Shown here piece by piece: positions 32,473 through 41,326 of a stretch of 64,000 bases of DNA. The DNA lies in NCBI RefSeq assembly GCF_900312745.1, contig NZ_OMPD01000006.1:216053-280052 (forward strand), written 5' to 3'. Made by a program: the position numbers and the translations under genes. Position 1 is the stretch's first letter. Each line of letters starts with the position of its first letter. The notes under the pieces are model-generated. The model saw nothing but the letters and a program-made list of their open reading frames with translations, did no database searches and was not told where the DNA came from. The stretch comes from Aquimarina sp. AU58 (GTDB lineage Bacteria; Bacteroidota; Bacteroidia; Flavobacteriales; Flavobacteriaceae).

Positions 32473-34557
32473 ATGAAGTTTGAGAGTCTGATAATCTGCG
32501 TTTTAGCAGGTCTTGTTATTGTAAGTGGATATTCGCAAGAAAAAACTATAGATACTACTGTGGTTAATGAGCTACAAGAAGTAGTTCTTACCGCTACCCG
32601 AACAGAAAGACAGCTTTCTTCTCTGCCTTTACCAGTTACTATTGTTTCTCAGGAAACCATTAAGCAATCAGGAACCATTAGACTTAATGAAATTCTAAGT
32701 GAGCAAACAGGGATTATAACTGTAGCCGATGAAAGTGGTTTTGAAGGAGTACAAATACAAGGGATTGCTTCAGATTATATTTTGATTCTTATAGATGGTG
32801 TTCCTCTGGTGGGTAGAAAAGCAGGAAACTTTGATGTAAATAGATTAACCGTTGGTAATATAAAACAAGTAGAAGTTGTTAAAGGGCCATCTAGTAGTCT
32901 TTATGGTTCTGAAGCTTTGGGCGGTGTAATTAATATCATTACCGAGAAACCAAAAAGTGATGTGTTATCGGGCAATGCTTCTTATCGAATAGGCAGTTAT
33001 ACCCAGCAGGATATTAATGTAGATATTAAGCAACGCATTAAGAGACTTGGGTATGGTGTTTTTGCAAATCGATTTTCTAGTGAAGGTTATGATCTTACTC
33101 CTGATACTGCGGGACAGACTGTAAACCCATTCGAGAATTATACAGTTAATGGTAGGTTGTATTATGATTTTTCTGATCAGTTTTCGTTATTTCTGTCTGG
33201 TCGTTTATATACGCAATACCAGGATGCCGGATTTACAGCCAATACTACAAGTTTTGAAGGAGATAGCGAGGAACAGGAGTGGAATAGTCACATACGTCTT
33301 GATCACAAATGGAGTAATGATCTAACTACTCAATACGAGTTTTATTATACGAATTACAATGCCAAAGAAGAACTGGCAGACTCTAGTTCTGGCGATATAG
33401 TAAGTGATAGTGATTTTGATCAGCGTTTATTGCGTCCCGAAATACGAACTACCTACGCATTTAAAGATAGAAGTAAACTTACGCTCGGGATAGGTTTTCA
33501 ATACGATGAGTTAGATCGTACTTTTTTTGATACACAAGTAGATTTTAACTCTCAGTATGTGTATGCTCAATATGATGTAGACCTTATTGAGCGATTAAAC
33601 GTCATTGCGGGAGCACGTTTTGATAATCATTCAGAATATAATAACCAGTTTAGTCCTAAGCTTGCATTGCGGTATAAAATCACAGAGGCTTTGGCTGCCA
33701 AAGCTTCTATAGGATATGGTTTTAAAGCTCCAGATTTTAGACAGCTTTATTTTGATTTTACAAACTCTGCGGTGGGGTATACCGTACTAGGATATAATGT
33801 GGCTTTAGAAAAATTAAATGAACTACAAGCTCAGGGTCAGATTCTTGATGTGGTTGTTCCCGAATCATCATTACAAGATCCCCTCGAAGCAGAGAGCTCT
33901 ATAGGATATAATGCAGGATTAACTTATAATGAAAAGCGATGGAATGCAGAACTCAATTTTTTTAGAAACGATATTGAAAATCTAATCGATACTCGTGTTA
34001 TCGCTCGTAAAACTAATGGGCAAAATGTATTTAGCTATTTCAATTTTGATAAAATATACACGACAGGTATAGAGTTTAATACCAACTATAGAATAATCGA
34101 TAATGTAAGATTGAGTGCCGGTTACCAATTACTCTACGCTTTTGATAAAGAAAAAGAAAAACAAGTAAAAAATGGCGAAGTATTTGCTCGTGATCCCGAA
34201 ACTAATCAAACAGTTGTAGTCTCACGATCAGAATATTTTGGACTTGTGAATCGCTCGAGGCATAATGCGAACTTTAAAGTTTTTTATGATATCGTTTCCG
34301 AGAAAGCGAATATAAACCTAAGGCTGTTATATAGAAGTAAATACGCCTTGTTTGACACTAACGGTAATGATCTTATAGATGATTATGACACCAGTTTTGT
34401 CGATGGATTTGTGACAGCAAATATTGCAGCCAGTAAGACTTTTTACGAAAATTTTACACTACAAATAGGTGCAAACAATCTTTTTGATTATACCGAAGAT
34501 AACATTCCCACTTTACCAGGGATACAATTATATGCAAAACTTAACTATCAATTTTAA
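32473..34557 (+). CDS. TonB-dependent outer-membrane receptor, heme/HmuR-like
   Basis: 694-aa receptor: signal peptide (FESLIICVLAGLVIVSGYSQ), TonB-box-like start ELQEVVLTATRTERQLSSLP, plug domain (about 45-150: TIVSQETIKQSGTIRLNEIL, IDGVPLVGRKAG, VEVVKGPSSSLYGSEALGG) and a 22-strand barrel ending in the terminal aromatic (LYAKLNYQF). There is no STN or carboxypeptidase-like extension. The HmuY-like lipoprotein encoded 19 bp downstream suggests heme as the ligand. A Fur-like promoter lies directly upstream. A cobalamin receptor is the alternative, given the riboswitch-like RNA further upstream. Confidence 0.88.
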   Translation: MKFESLIICVLAGLVIVSGYSQEKTIDTTVVNELQEVVLTATRTERQLSSLPLPVTIVSQETIKQSGTIRLNEILSEQTGIITVADESGFEGVQIQGIASDYILILIDGVPLVGRKAGNFDVNRLTVGNIKQVEVVKGPSSSLYGSEALGGVINIITEKPKSDVLSGNASYRIGSYTQQDINVDIKQRIKRLGYGVFANRFSSEGYDLTPDTAGQTVNPFENYTVNGRLYYDFSDQFSLFLSGRLYTQYQDAGFTANTTSFEGDSEEQEWNSHIRLDHKWSNDLTTQYEFYYTNYNAKEELADSSSGDIVSDSDFDQRLLRPEIRTTYAFKDRSKLTLGIGFQYDELDRTFFDTQVDFNSQYVYAQYDVDLIERLNVIAGARFDNHSEYNNQFSPKLALRYKITEALAAKASIGYGFKAPDFRQLYFDFTNSAVGYTVLGYNVALEKLNELQAQGQILDVVVPESSLQDPLEAESSIGYNAGLTYNEKRWNAELNFFRNDIENLIDTRVIARKTNGQNVFSYFNFDKIYTTGIEFNTNYRIIDNVRLSAGYQLLYAFDKEKEKQVKNGEVFARDPETNQTVVVSRSEYFGLVNRSRHNANFKVFYDIVSEKANINLRLLYRSKYALFDTNGNDLIDDYDTSFVDGFVTANIAASKTFYENFTLQIGANNLFDYTEDNIPTLPGIQLYAKLNYQF

Positions 34558-34576
34558 TATTTTAAATGTCATGACA

Positions 34577-35194
34577 ATGAAAAAATTATCAATATTATTT
34601 TTAGTACTTAGTGCAGTACTTATTTCGTGTAGCAGCGATGATGATGCGCCTACTCCAGTACCGGTTAAATCTGAGAAAATTTCTAACCTTGAGGCTATAC
34701 AAACAGGCGGTCAGGGAACTGGAAACCCTATAGGAGGAGCATTTACCAAATTTGATTTTGAAACAGGAAAAATAACTACAAGTGATACCGATTGGGATGT
34801 CGCATTTAGAGGTACTACCATAGCAATTAATGGAGGAACAGTTACTGGTGTTGCAGAAGAACCAGCACGTAATGGTAATGTAGGAGCAGCAGTAGTTACT
34901 GGAACATTTGCAGGAGTAACCAATGCAAAAGATGTAACTTTTAATCAAGATGCAGACGGTGCATTTGCGATCCCTACAGGAAGTGATAATGGTTGGTATA
35001 ATTATGCTGGACCTCCAACTCATTTGATCTCTCCAATCCCTGGAAAAATACTTGTTTTTAAAACCCGTAATGGTAACTATGCAAAAGTAGAAATACTGAG
35101 TTATTATCAGGATGAAGATACTTCTAAAAAGTCACAATATTATACATTTAATTATGTGTATAATCCTAACAAAGGAGAAACCTCTTTTGAGTAA
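34577..35194 (+). CDS. HmuY-like heme-binding lipoprotein
   Basis: About 205-aa lipoprotein: MKKLSILFLVLSAVLISC is the SPII signal, followed by SSDDDAPTP. The mature part matches the HmuY family by AFTKFDFETGKITTSDTDWD, VAFRGTTIAINGGT and YYTFNYVYNP near the C-terminus. HmuY proteins bind heme at the cell surface and hand it to the HmuR receptor. I use the ATG at 34577; another ATG two codons earlier (34571) is equally possible. It forms an operon with the receptor and is followed by a clear terminator. Confidence 0.85.
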   Translation: MKKLSILFLVLSAVLISCSSDDDAPTPVPVKSEKISNLEAIQTGGQGTGNPIGGAFTKFDFETGKITTSDTDWDVAFRGTTIAINGGTVTGVAEEPARNGNVGAAVVTGTFAGVTNAKDVTFNQDADGAFAIPTGSDNGWYNYAGPPTHLISPIPGKILVFKTRNGNYAKVEILSYYQDEDTSKKSQYYTFNYVYNPNKGETSFE

Positions 35195-35250
35195 TACGTA
35201 TACCTCAAATTCAATTATATAATGTGTATATTGAATTAACTATTTAGATG

Positions 35251-35283
35251 AAACCGGTAAATTTTGACTTTACCGGTTTTTTT
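35251..35283 (+). terminator. Intrinsic terminator of the heme-uptake operon
   Basis: Perfect stem AAACCGGTAAA (35251-35261) / TTTACCGGTTT (35269-35279) with a run of T through 35283. The following 35284-35571 has no gene; it must hold the promoter of the large protease gene, but no clear element was identified. Confidence 0.85.
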
Positions 35284-35571
35284 ATGAAGTAAGTTTATAC
35301 TATTTCTAAATTGAGATTAATATGCGATTTACATCTACATAAATTGCTTTCTTATACAAAAGCATAAAAATCATGTTATTAAGTAATTAAAAATTCGCCC
35401 CTATTTCTTGGGTATTCGTCACAAAACCTCATTTTTACTTTGTGATTTCTGTGGTTGAGCTATGTTTGCGTTCACAAAATTATCTACATACTCTAACCTT
35501 AATTCTAACCTACAAGTTTATTACTCTTCGAAACCTACCTATATAATTTGATATAAATTTTTACAGTAATT

Positions 35572-38500
35572 ATGATGATAAGGAACACCCTATTTCCAAT
35601 ATTAGTCTTTGCTTTTTCTGTATCTGCTTTTTCACAATCCAAGTATTGGGATACTGTACTATTTCCTCAATCGAGAGGTATTGTAAAAACAAGTGACTCT
35701 TCTGATCCTGATCATTATACTATACTTAGTTTGGATCTAACTGCATTTGCTATTCACCTGCAACAAGCTCCTAACAGAAACACAGTTCCTAGAGAAGCAG
35801 GATTGATTGTAGAATTTCCTGATCAGAATGGCCGACTTTCTAGATATAAAGTACAAGAAGCCTCTATACTACACTCTGATCTGGCAGCAAAATACCCTGA
35901 CATAAAATCCTATGCTGGAGTCTCACTCGAGAATACTTCTGTTACGATACGGTTTAGTGTAACCCCATCTGGGTTTCATGGGATGATTCTGGGTATGCCA
36001 CAAGGCACCATATATATTGATCCTTATAGCAAAGACAAACAGTATTATATGGCCTTTGCCAAAAAAGACCTTCAGGCAGATCTATCACAGTTTCGTTGCC
36101 AGGTACAAGAAACCGTGCAACCCAGAACGGCTACAAAGGGGGATACTTATAGACAAAGAAATGCCAATGATGGAATCCTTAGAAAATATCGTCTGGCATT
36201 GGCATGTACTGGTGAATACGCTCAATTTCATTCTAATGCAGGGGATACCGATGCTGATAAAAAAACAGACATTCTTATTGCAATGAACACTACCATGACT
36301 CGAGTAAATGGTATTTATGAAAAGGAACTCTCGATCACTATGGAAATAGTTGTTGGTAATGATGCTCTTATTTTTTTAGACCCGGCTACCGATGGATTAA
36401 GTAATAATAATGCATTGGCTTTAATAAACGAAAGTCAAGCTATATGTGATAATACAATAGGAAGTGCGAATTATGATATAGGACATACTTTTAGTACAGG
36501 TGCTGGTGGATTAGCAGGATTGGGTGTTGTATGTAGAAATGGAAGGAAAGCAAGTGGAGTAACCGGAAGAGCAGCACCAGTAGGTGATCCTTATGATGTA
36601 GATTATGTAGCTCATGAGTTTGGTCACCAATTCGGAGCTCCTCATACGTTTAATAGTACTACTGCAGGGGGGTGTACTACAGGAACTGTTAGCCCTTCTA
36701 CCGCTTTTGAGCCAGGAAGTGGGAGCACTATTATGGCCTATGCAGGGATTTGTGCACCTCAAAATGTACAAAATAATAGTGATGATTACTTTCATGCGAT
36801 TAGTCTTCATAATATATATGATTATATTTCTTCTACTAGCTGCGGAACATTAACTAATATCAGTAATACAGCACCAACTGCCAATGCGGGTAGTGATCAT
36901 ACGATACCTTATGGGACCGCTTTTATCCTCGAAGGAGAGAGTACTGATCCCGATGGGGATGCCCTTACGTATGCCTGGGAGCAGATGGATAATGAGCAGG
37001 GGGCTGTACCGATAGTCTCTACTGCCACCCAGGGACCTATGTTTAGGTCAATACCACCGAGTACAGCCCCTGATCGGTATATGCCTAGTCTACCGGCAGT
37101 GATTGCTGGGAACCTGGCACCCACATGGGGAGTAATCCCCACAGTTGCCCGAACCATGAATTTTAGGCTTACAGTAAGGGACAATAATGCTGCAGGTGGT
37201 CAGAACAATAGTGATGACATGGTGGTCACAGTAGCTAATACAGGGCCTTTTCTGGTAACGGCTCCTAATACTGCCGTAACCTGGGCTGCAAATAGTACAC
37301 AAACAGTAACCTGGGATGTTGCAGGTACTACAGCTAATGGGATCAATGCAACCGATGTAATTATCCTATTGTCTACCGATGGAGGGTATACTTATACCAA
37401 TACCATTGCTACAGTACCCAATACAGGAACAGCAAATATCACTGTGCCGAACCTTCCCGGAACAACTAACAGGATTATGATTCGCGGATCAGGTAATATT
37501 TTTTATGATATATCTAATACTGATTTTACGATTATAGGACAAAATAATTGTATGGCAATTGTTCCCACAGGATTAACAGTATCTACAATTACCGATACTA
37601 CGGCAGAGATATCATGGAATCTGGTTACCGATGCAACTTATGATTTACGGTATCGAAAAACAGGAGATACCAACTGGACAGAAGTATCAGTGACATCTCC
37701 CACATATCAACTTACAGGATTAGACCCGGCAACAGAATACGAAGTACAGATACAAAGCAAATGCCCTGATAATAGTACTTCGGGATATACCTCTTCTGAA
37801 ACGTTTATTACTCTAGCCCCAGTATGTAATGCAACCGTCCCTACAGAAGTATCAGTTCCCTTGGCAAATGTTACTACGACTACTGCACTGGTGTCCTGGA
37901 CTACAGTACCCAATGCGACTTATATGGTACAGTATAAAGAACAAAATGCTACCAATTGGATTGATCTACCAACCACTACAACACCGGTTACACTAACCGG
38001 ACTAACATTAGGTACCACCTATCTTGTAAGAATAAGTAGTGTTTGCGGAGGAAATCAGTCTGCTTATAGTATTTCGGTTGTTTTTACAACATTAACTACT
38101 AATCCGGTTTTTGTACCTATTGATGTACATCCTATAGGAGATCCAAATTCGAATCTGCCATTAGAAGAACTGGCAAAGGATATATTAATAGGAGGTTGTG
38201 CAGGAGGGGTAACAGATATAAAAGCAATATCTGGATCAACACCCAATTATGGAAACAGTTATGGGTACTTTACATATGGAGGAACAACCGATGAAAATAT
38301 AGAACACTCTTTTCCTTTAAAAAAAGGAATTTTACTCACTTCAGGATCTGCATCAGAAGCAGAAGGGCCCAATGAAAGAGGCAATTTTTCATTTGGAGAT
38401 GCAAGCTGGACTGGAGATTCAGATTTGAAAGAGATTTTAGATGATAGATTAGAGAATTCTTTTGCAACCTTTAATGCGACCAGTATTACATTTACATTTG

Positions 38501-41313
38501 TTCCGGTGGTAGATGAAATATCTTTTGATTATGTATTTGCATCAGATGAATATGAAGACAACTCGTGTTTTGAAAATTCAGGTAACCTAGATTATCAGGA
38601 TGGTTTTGCATTTATTATTAAAGGCCCTGGGATTACTCCCGACAGGAAAAAGGATAATACTCTTTTTGCACATGGAGGCAAAAATATAGCATTAATTCCA
38701 GGCACAAATCTACCGGTAAGTGCCAAAACTATTTATGATAACCCTAGTTCAAATTGTATTGATCCTAATTCTTTTCCAGAATTATATGTAAGCCATTGGA
38801 GCTCTATAGAAAAACAAAATAAATCTCCTATAGAATTTGACGGTCGCACAACATTATTAACCGCTTCAGCAAAAGTAATTCCAGGAGAAAAGTATACTTT
38901 AAAATTAGTAATAGCAGATCGAGGAGATCATCAATTTGATGGAGGAGTATTTATACAAAATAGTATTTTTGGAGATTTTGATGTTGATCTTGGACCAGAT
39001 ATCAATACATGCGCACAACAAACAACGCTTACTGCTCAGGGAGTTTTTGATTCTTCAATACAATTTGAATGGCAATTAGATGGAATACCCATTCCTAACG
39101 AAAATACAAAAACACTTACGACAACCCAATCAGGTACTTATACCGTTATTGTTACCGGAGGAGAATGCCCGGGAGAAGATGAGATCAAAGTGAATTTAAG
39201 CGGGGGACTACAGGTAGGTCCTGTAAAAGATCTGGAAGCTTGCGCAGATCAAAATGGTCAAGCAGTATTTGATCTTACAGTTAATGATGCTCTGGCGACT
39301 AATGGCCAAACGGGACTTACTGTTACTTATTATACTACAGAAACAAATGCTGATAATGGAGTAAACCCTATAGCAAATCCTACCTCTTATACAGTAACCA
39401 GTGATGATACAATTTATGTGCGTATTGATGATGGTAATGGTTGTTCTGGTGCAGATGGGAGTAATTTTACAGTAACGATTACCGCCTTAGATGTAGATAT
39501 GTCAATAACTCAACAAGCCTGTTCTGGAGAAGCTATATTAACCGCTACAGGAACATTTAGTACTACAGCTACTTATGTCTGGGAGTTGGATGGTAATCCA
39601 TTGACTGAAACTTCAAATACGCTTACAGCTACTGCATCAGGAGACTATACTCTTACAGTTACCGATGGTTGTGCTGGCAGTGTTACCAAAACGGTTACGA
39701 TTACCAATGCCTTAGTAGTAGATATGACAGTAACTCAACAGTCCTGTTCAGGTGAAGCTACGCTTACGGCAGTAGGAACATTTAGTACTGGTGCTACTTA
39801 TGCCTGGGAGTTAGATGGTAATGTTATTCCCAACGAAACCTCAGATACGCTTTTGGCTATTGCATCAGGTGATTATACCCTCACAGTTACCGATGGTTGT
39901 ACCGGTAGTGTTACCAAAACAGTTACGATTACCAGTGCCTTAGTAGTTCAAATAGATGAAGATCAAACCGCCTGTTCAGGTGAAGCTACGCTTACGGCAG
40001 TAGGAACATTTAGTACTGGTGCTACTTATGCCTGGGAGTTAGATGATAATGTTATTCCCAACGAAACCTCAGATACGCTTTTGGCTACTGCATCAGGTGA
40101 TTATACGCTCACGGTTACTGACGGTTGTTCCGGCAGTGTTACCAAAACAGTTACGGTTACCAATGCCTTAGTAGTAGATATGACAGTAACTCAGCAATCT
40201 TGTTCTGGTGAAGCTACACTTGCTGCTGTAGGAACATTTAGTACTGGTGCTACTTATGCCTGGCAGTTGGATGGTAATCCATTGACTGAAACTTCAAATA
40301 CGCTTACAGCTAATGCATCAGGAGACTATACTCTTACAGTTACCGATGGTTGTGCTGGCAGTGTTACCAAAACAGTTACAATTACCAATGCCTTAGTAGT
40401 TCAAATAGATGAAGATCAAACCGCCTGTTCAGGTGAAGCTACGCTTACGGCAGTAGGAACATTTAATACTGGTGCTACTTATGCCTGGGAGTTAGATGGT
40501 AATCCATTGCCCGAAACCTCAAATACGCTTTTGGCTATTGCATCAGGTGATTATACGCTCACGGTTACTGATGGGTGTACTGGCAGAGCATCACAAAATG
40601 TTAGGATAACTAGCCAGCCAGAAGTAACCATTTTAGACGATATTGAAATCTGTAGAGCATATGAATTACCAGTCATTCTCAATGGAACGTATTATACCGG
40701 AAGTAACGCAACAGGTACACAATTAGATGCCGGTACCGAGATTTACAATTCACAAACAGTTTATATCTATGCTGGTACACCAGAGTGTAATAATGAATCT
40801 AGTTTTGTGATTACGATCCTGGAGGAAACACCTTTAGTTATTAGTGCACAAAGTGTGCAGGCATTTTCAGAAAATAATAGAGTAGTAATAGAAGTAGAAC
40901 AAACAGGTACATATGAGTACAGTTTAGATAATGGTTTTTTTCAGGATAATAATATTTTTGAAGATCTATCTCCGGGAACTCATAGAATAACGGTATGTGA
41001 TACTGCTGGCTGTGGTTGTGATACAATAGAAATTTGTATTATGGGATATCCTAAATATTTCACACCTAATGGAGATGGGATTCATGATACCTGGAGTCTT
41101 AATACCAGTGGTTGCGGGACCATAGAAATTGAAAATCTATATATTTTTAACCGATTCGGAAAATTAATAAAGGTATTGCAACCTGGTGGTGCAGGATGGG
41201 ATGGTACCTATAATGGGAAGCGGTTATTTTCAGCAGATTATTGGTTCAAAGTAGTGTATAAAGAAAACGGTGTGTTAAAAGAGTTTACGTCTAATTTCTC
41301 ATTGATGCGATAG
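35572..41313 (+). CDS. Secreted multidomain reprolysin-like metalloprotease, type IX secretion substrate
   Basis: 1913-aa exported protein. Order: signal peptide (1-21), propeptide (about 25-200), reprolysin-type zinc protease domain (about 205-425) with HEFGHQFGAPH (348-358) and Met-turn region STIMAYAGIC, a cadherin/PKD-like Ig segment (about 435-660), two fibronectin type III domains (about 662-845), a choice-of-anchor-L-like domain (about 875-1140, with FDYVFASDEYEDNSC), Ig-like modules, five tandem 75-76-aa repeats (1305-1681), and a gliding-motility C-terminal domain (about 1823-1913: YFTPNGDGIHDTW, IYIFNRFGKLIKVL, GWDGTYNG) used for type B export by T9SS. Its 3' end lies 13 bp from the end of the convergent TonB receptor gene. 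Confidence 0.92.
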   Translation: MMIRNTLFPILVFAFSVSAFSQSKYWDTVLFPQSRGIVKTSDSSDPDHYTILSLDLTAFAIHLQQAPNRNTVPREAGLIVEFPDQNGRLSRYKVQEASILHSDLAAKYPDIKSYAGVSLENTSVTIRFSVTPSGFHGMILGMPQGTIYIDPYSKDKQYYMAFAKKDLQADLSQFRCQVQETVQPRTATKGDTYRQRNANDGILRKYRLALACTGEYAQFHSNAGDTDADKKTDILIAMNTTMTRVNGIYEKELSITMEIVVGNDALIFLDPATDGLSNNNALALINESQAICDNTIGSANYDIGHTFSTGAGGLAGLGVVCRNGRKASGVTGRAAPVGDPYDVDYVAHEFGHQFGAPHTFNSTTAGGCTTGTVSPSTAFEPGSGSTIMAYAGICAPQNVQNNSDDYFHAISLHNIYDYISSTSCGTLTNISNTAPTANAGSDHTIPYGTAFILEGESTDPDGDALTYAWEQMDNEQGAVPIVSTATQGPMFRSIPPSTAPDRYMPSLPAVIAGNLAPTWGVIPTVARTMNFRLTVRDNNAAGGQNNSDDMVVTVANTGPFLVTAPNTAVTWAANSTQTVTWDVAGTTANGINATDVIILLSTDGGYTYTNTIATVPNTGTANITVPNLPGTTNRIMIRGSGNIFYDISNTDFTIIGQNNCMAIVPTGLTVSTITDTTAEISWNLVTDATYDLRYRKTGDTNWTEVSVTSPTYQLTGLDPATEYEVQIQSKCPDNSTSGYTSSETFITLAPVCNATVPTEVSVPLANVTTTTALVSWTTVPNATYMVQYKEQNATNWIDLPTTTTPVTLTGLTLGTTYLVRISSVCGGNQSAYSISVVFTTLTTNPVFVPIDVHPIGDPNSNLPLEELAKDILIGGCAGGVTDIKAISGSTPNYGNSYGYFTYGGTTDENIEHSFPLKKGILLTSGSASEAEGPNERGNFSFGDASWTGDSDLKEILDDRLENSFATFNATSITFTFVPVVDEISFDYVFASDEYEDNSCFENSGNLDYQDGFAFIIKGPGITPDRKKDNTLFAHGGKNIALIPGTNLPVSAKTIYDNPSSNCIDPNSFPELYVSHWSSIEKQNKSPIEFDGRTTLLTASAKVIPGEKYTLKLVIADRGDHQFDGGVFIQNSIFGDFDVDLGPDINTCAQQTTLTAQGVFDSSIQFEWQLDGIPIPNENTKTLTTTQSGTYTVIVTGGECPGEDEIKVNLSGGLQVGPVKDLEACADQNGQAVFDLTVNDALATNGQTGLTVTYYTTETNADNGVNPIANPTSYTVTSDDTIYVRIDDGNGCSGADGSNFTVTITALDVDMSITQQACSGEAILTATGTFSTTATYVWELDGNPLTETSNTLTATASGDYTLTVTDGCAGSVTKTVTITNALVVDMTVTQQSCSGEATLTAVGTFSTGATYAWELDGNVIPNETSDTLLAIASGDYTLTVTDGCTGSVTKTVTITSALVVQIDEDQTACSGEATLTAVGTFSTGATYAWELDDNVIPNETSDTLLATASGDYTLTVTDGCSGSVTKTVTVTNALVVDMTVTQQSCSGEATLAAVGTFSTGATYAWQLDGNPLTETSNTLTANASGDYTLTVTDGCAGSVTKTVTITNALVVQIDEDQTACSGEATLTAVGTFNTGATYAWELDGNPLPETSNTLLAIASGDYTLTVTDGCTGRASQNVRITSQPEVTILDDIEICRAYELPVILNGTYYTGSNATGTQLDAGTEIYNSQTVYIYAGTPECNNESSFVITILEETPLVISAQSVQAFSENNRVVIEVEQTGTYEYSLDNGFFQDNNIFEDLSPGTHRITVCDTAGCGCDTIEICIMGYPKYFTPNGDGIHDTWSLNTSGCGTIEIENLYIFNRFGKLIKVLQPGGAGWDGTYNGKRLFSADYWFKVVYKENGVLKEFTSNFSLMR
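39484..40614 (+). repeat. Five tandem 225/228-bp coding repeats
   Basis: Units of 75, 76, 76, 75 and 75 codons encode Ig-like modules that share CSGEATLTAVGTF, TYAWELDGN and SGDYTLTVTDGC. Units 2 and 4 begin VVDMTVTQQSCSGEA and units 3 and 5 begin VVQIDEDQTACSGEA, so the array looks like duplication of a two-module block. Long stretches are identical at DNA level, which implies recent expansion or gene conversion. Confidence 0.9.
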
Positions 41314-41326
41314 TAAACCATTTCAT

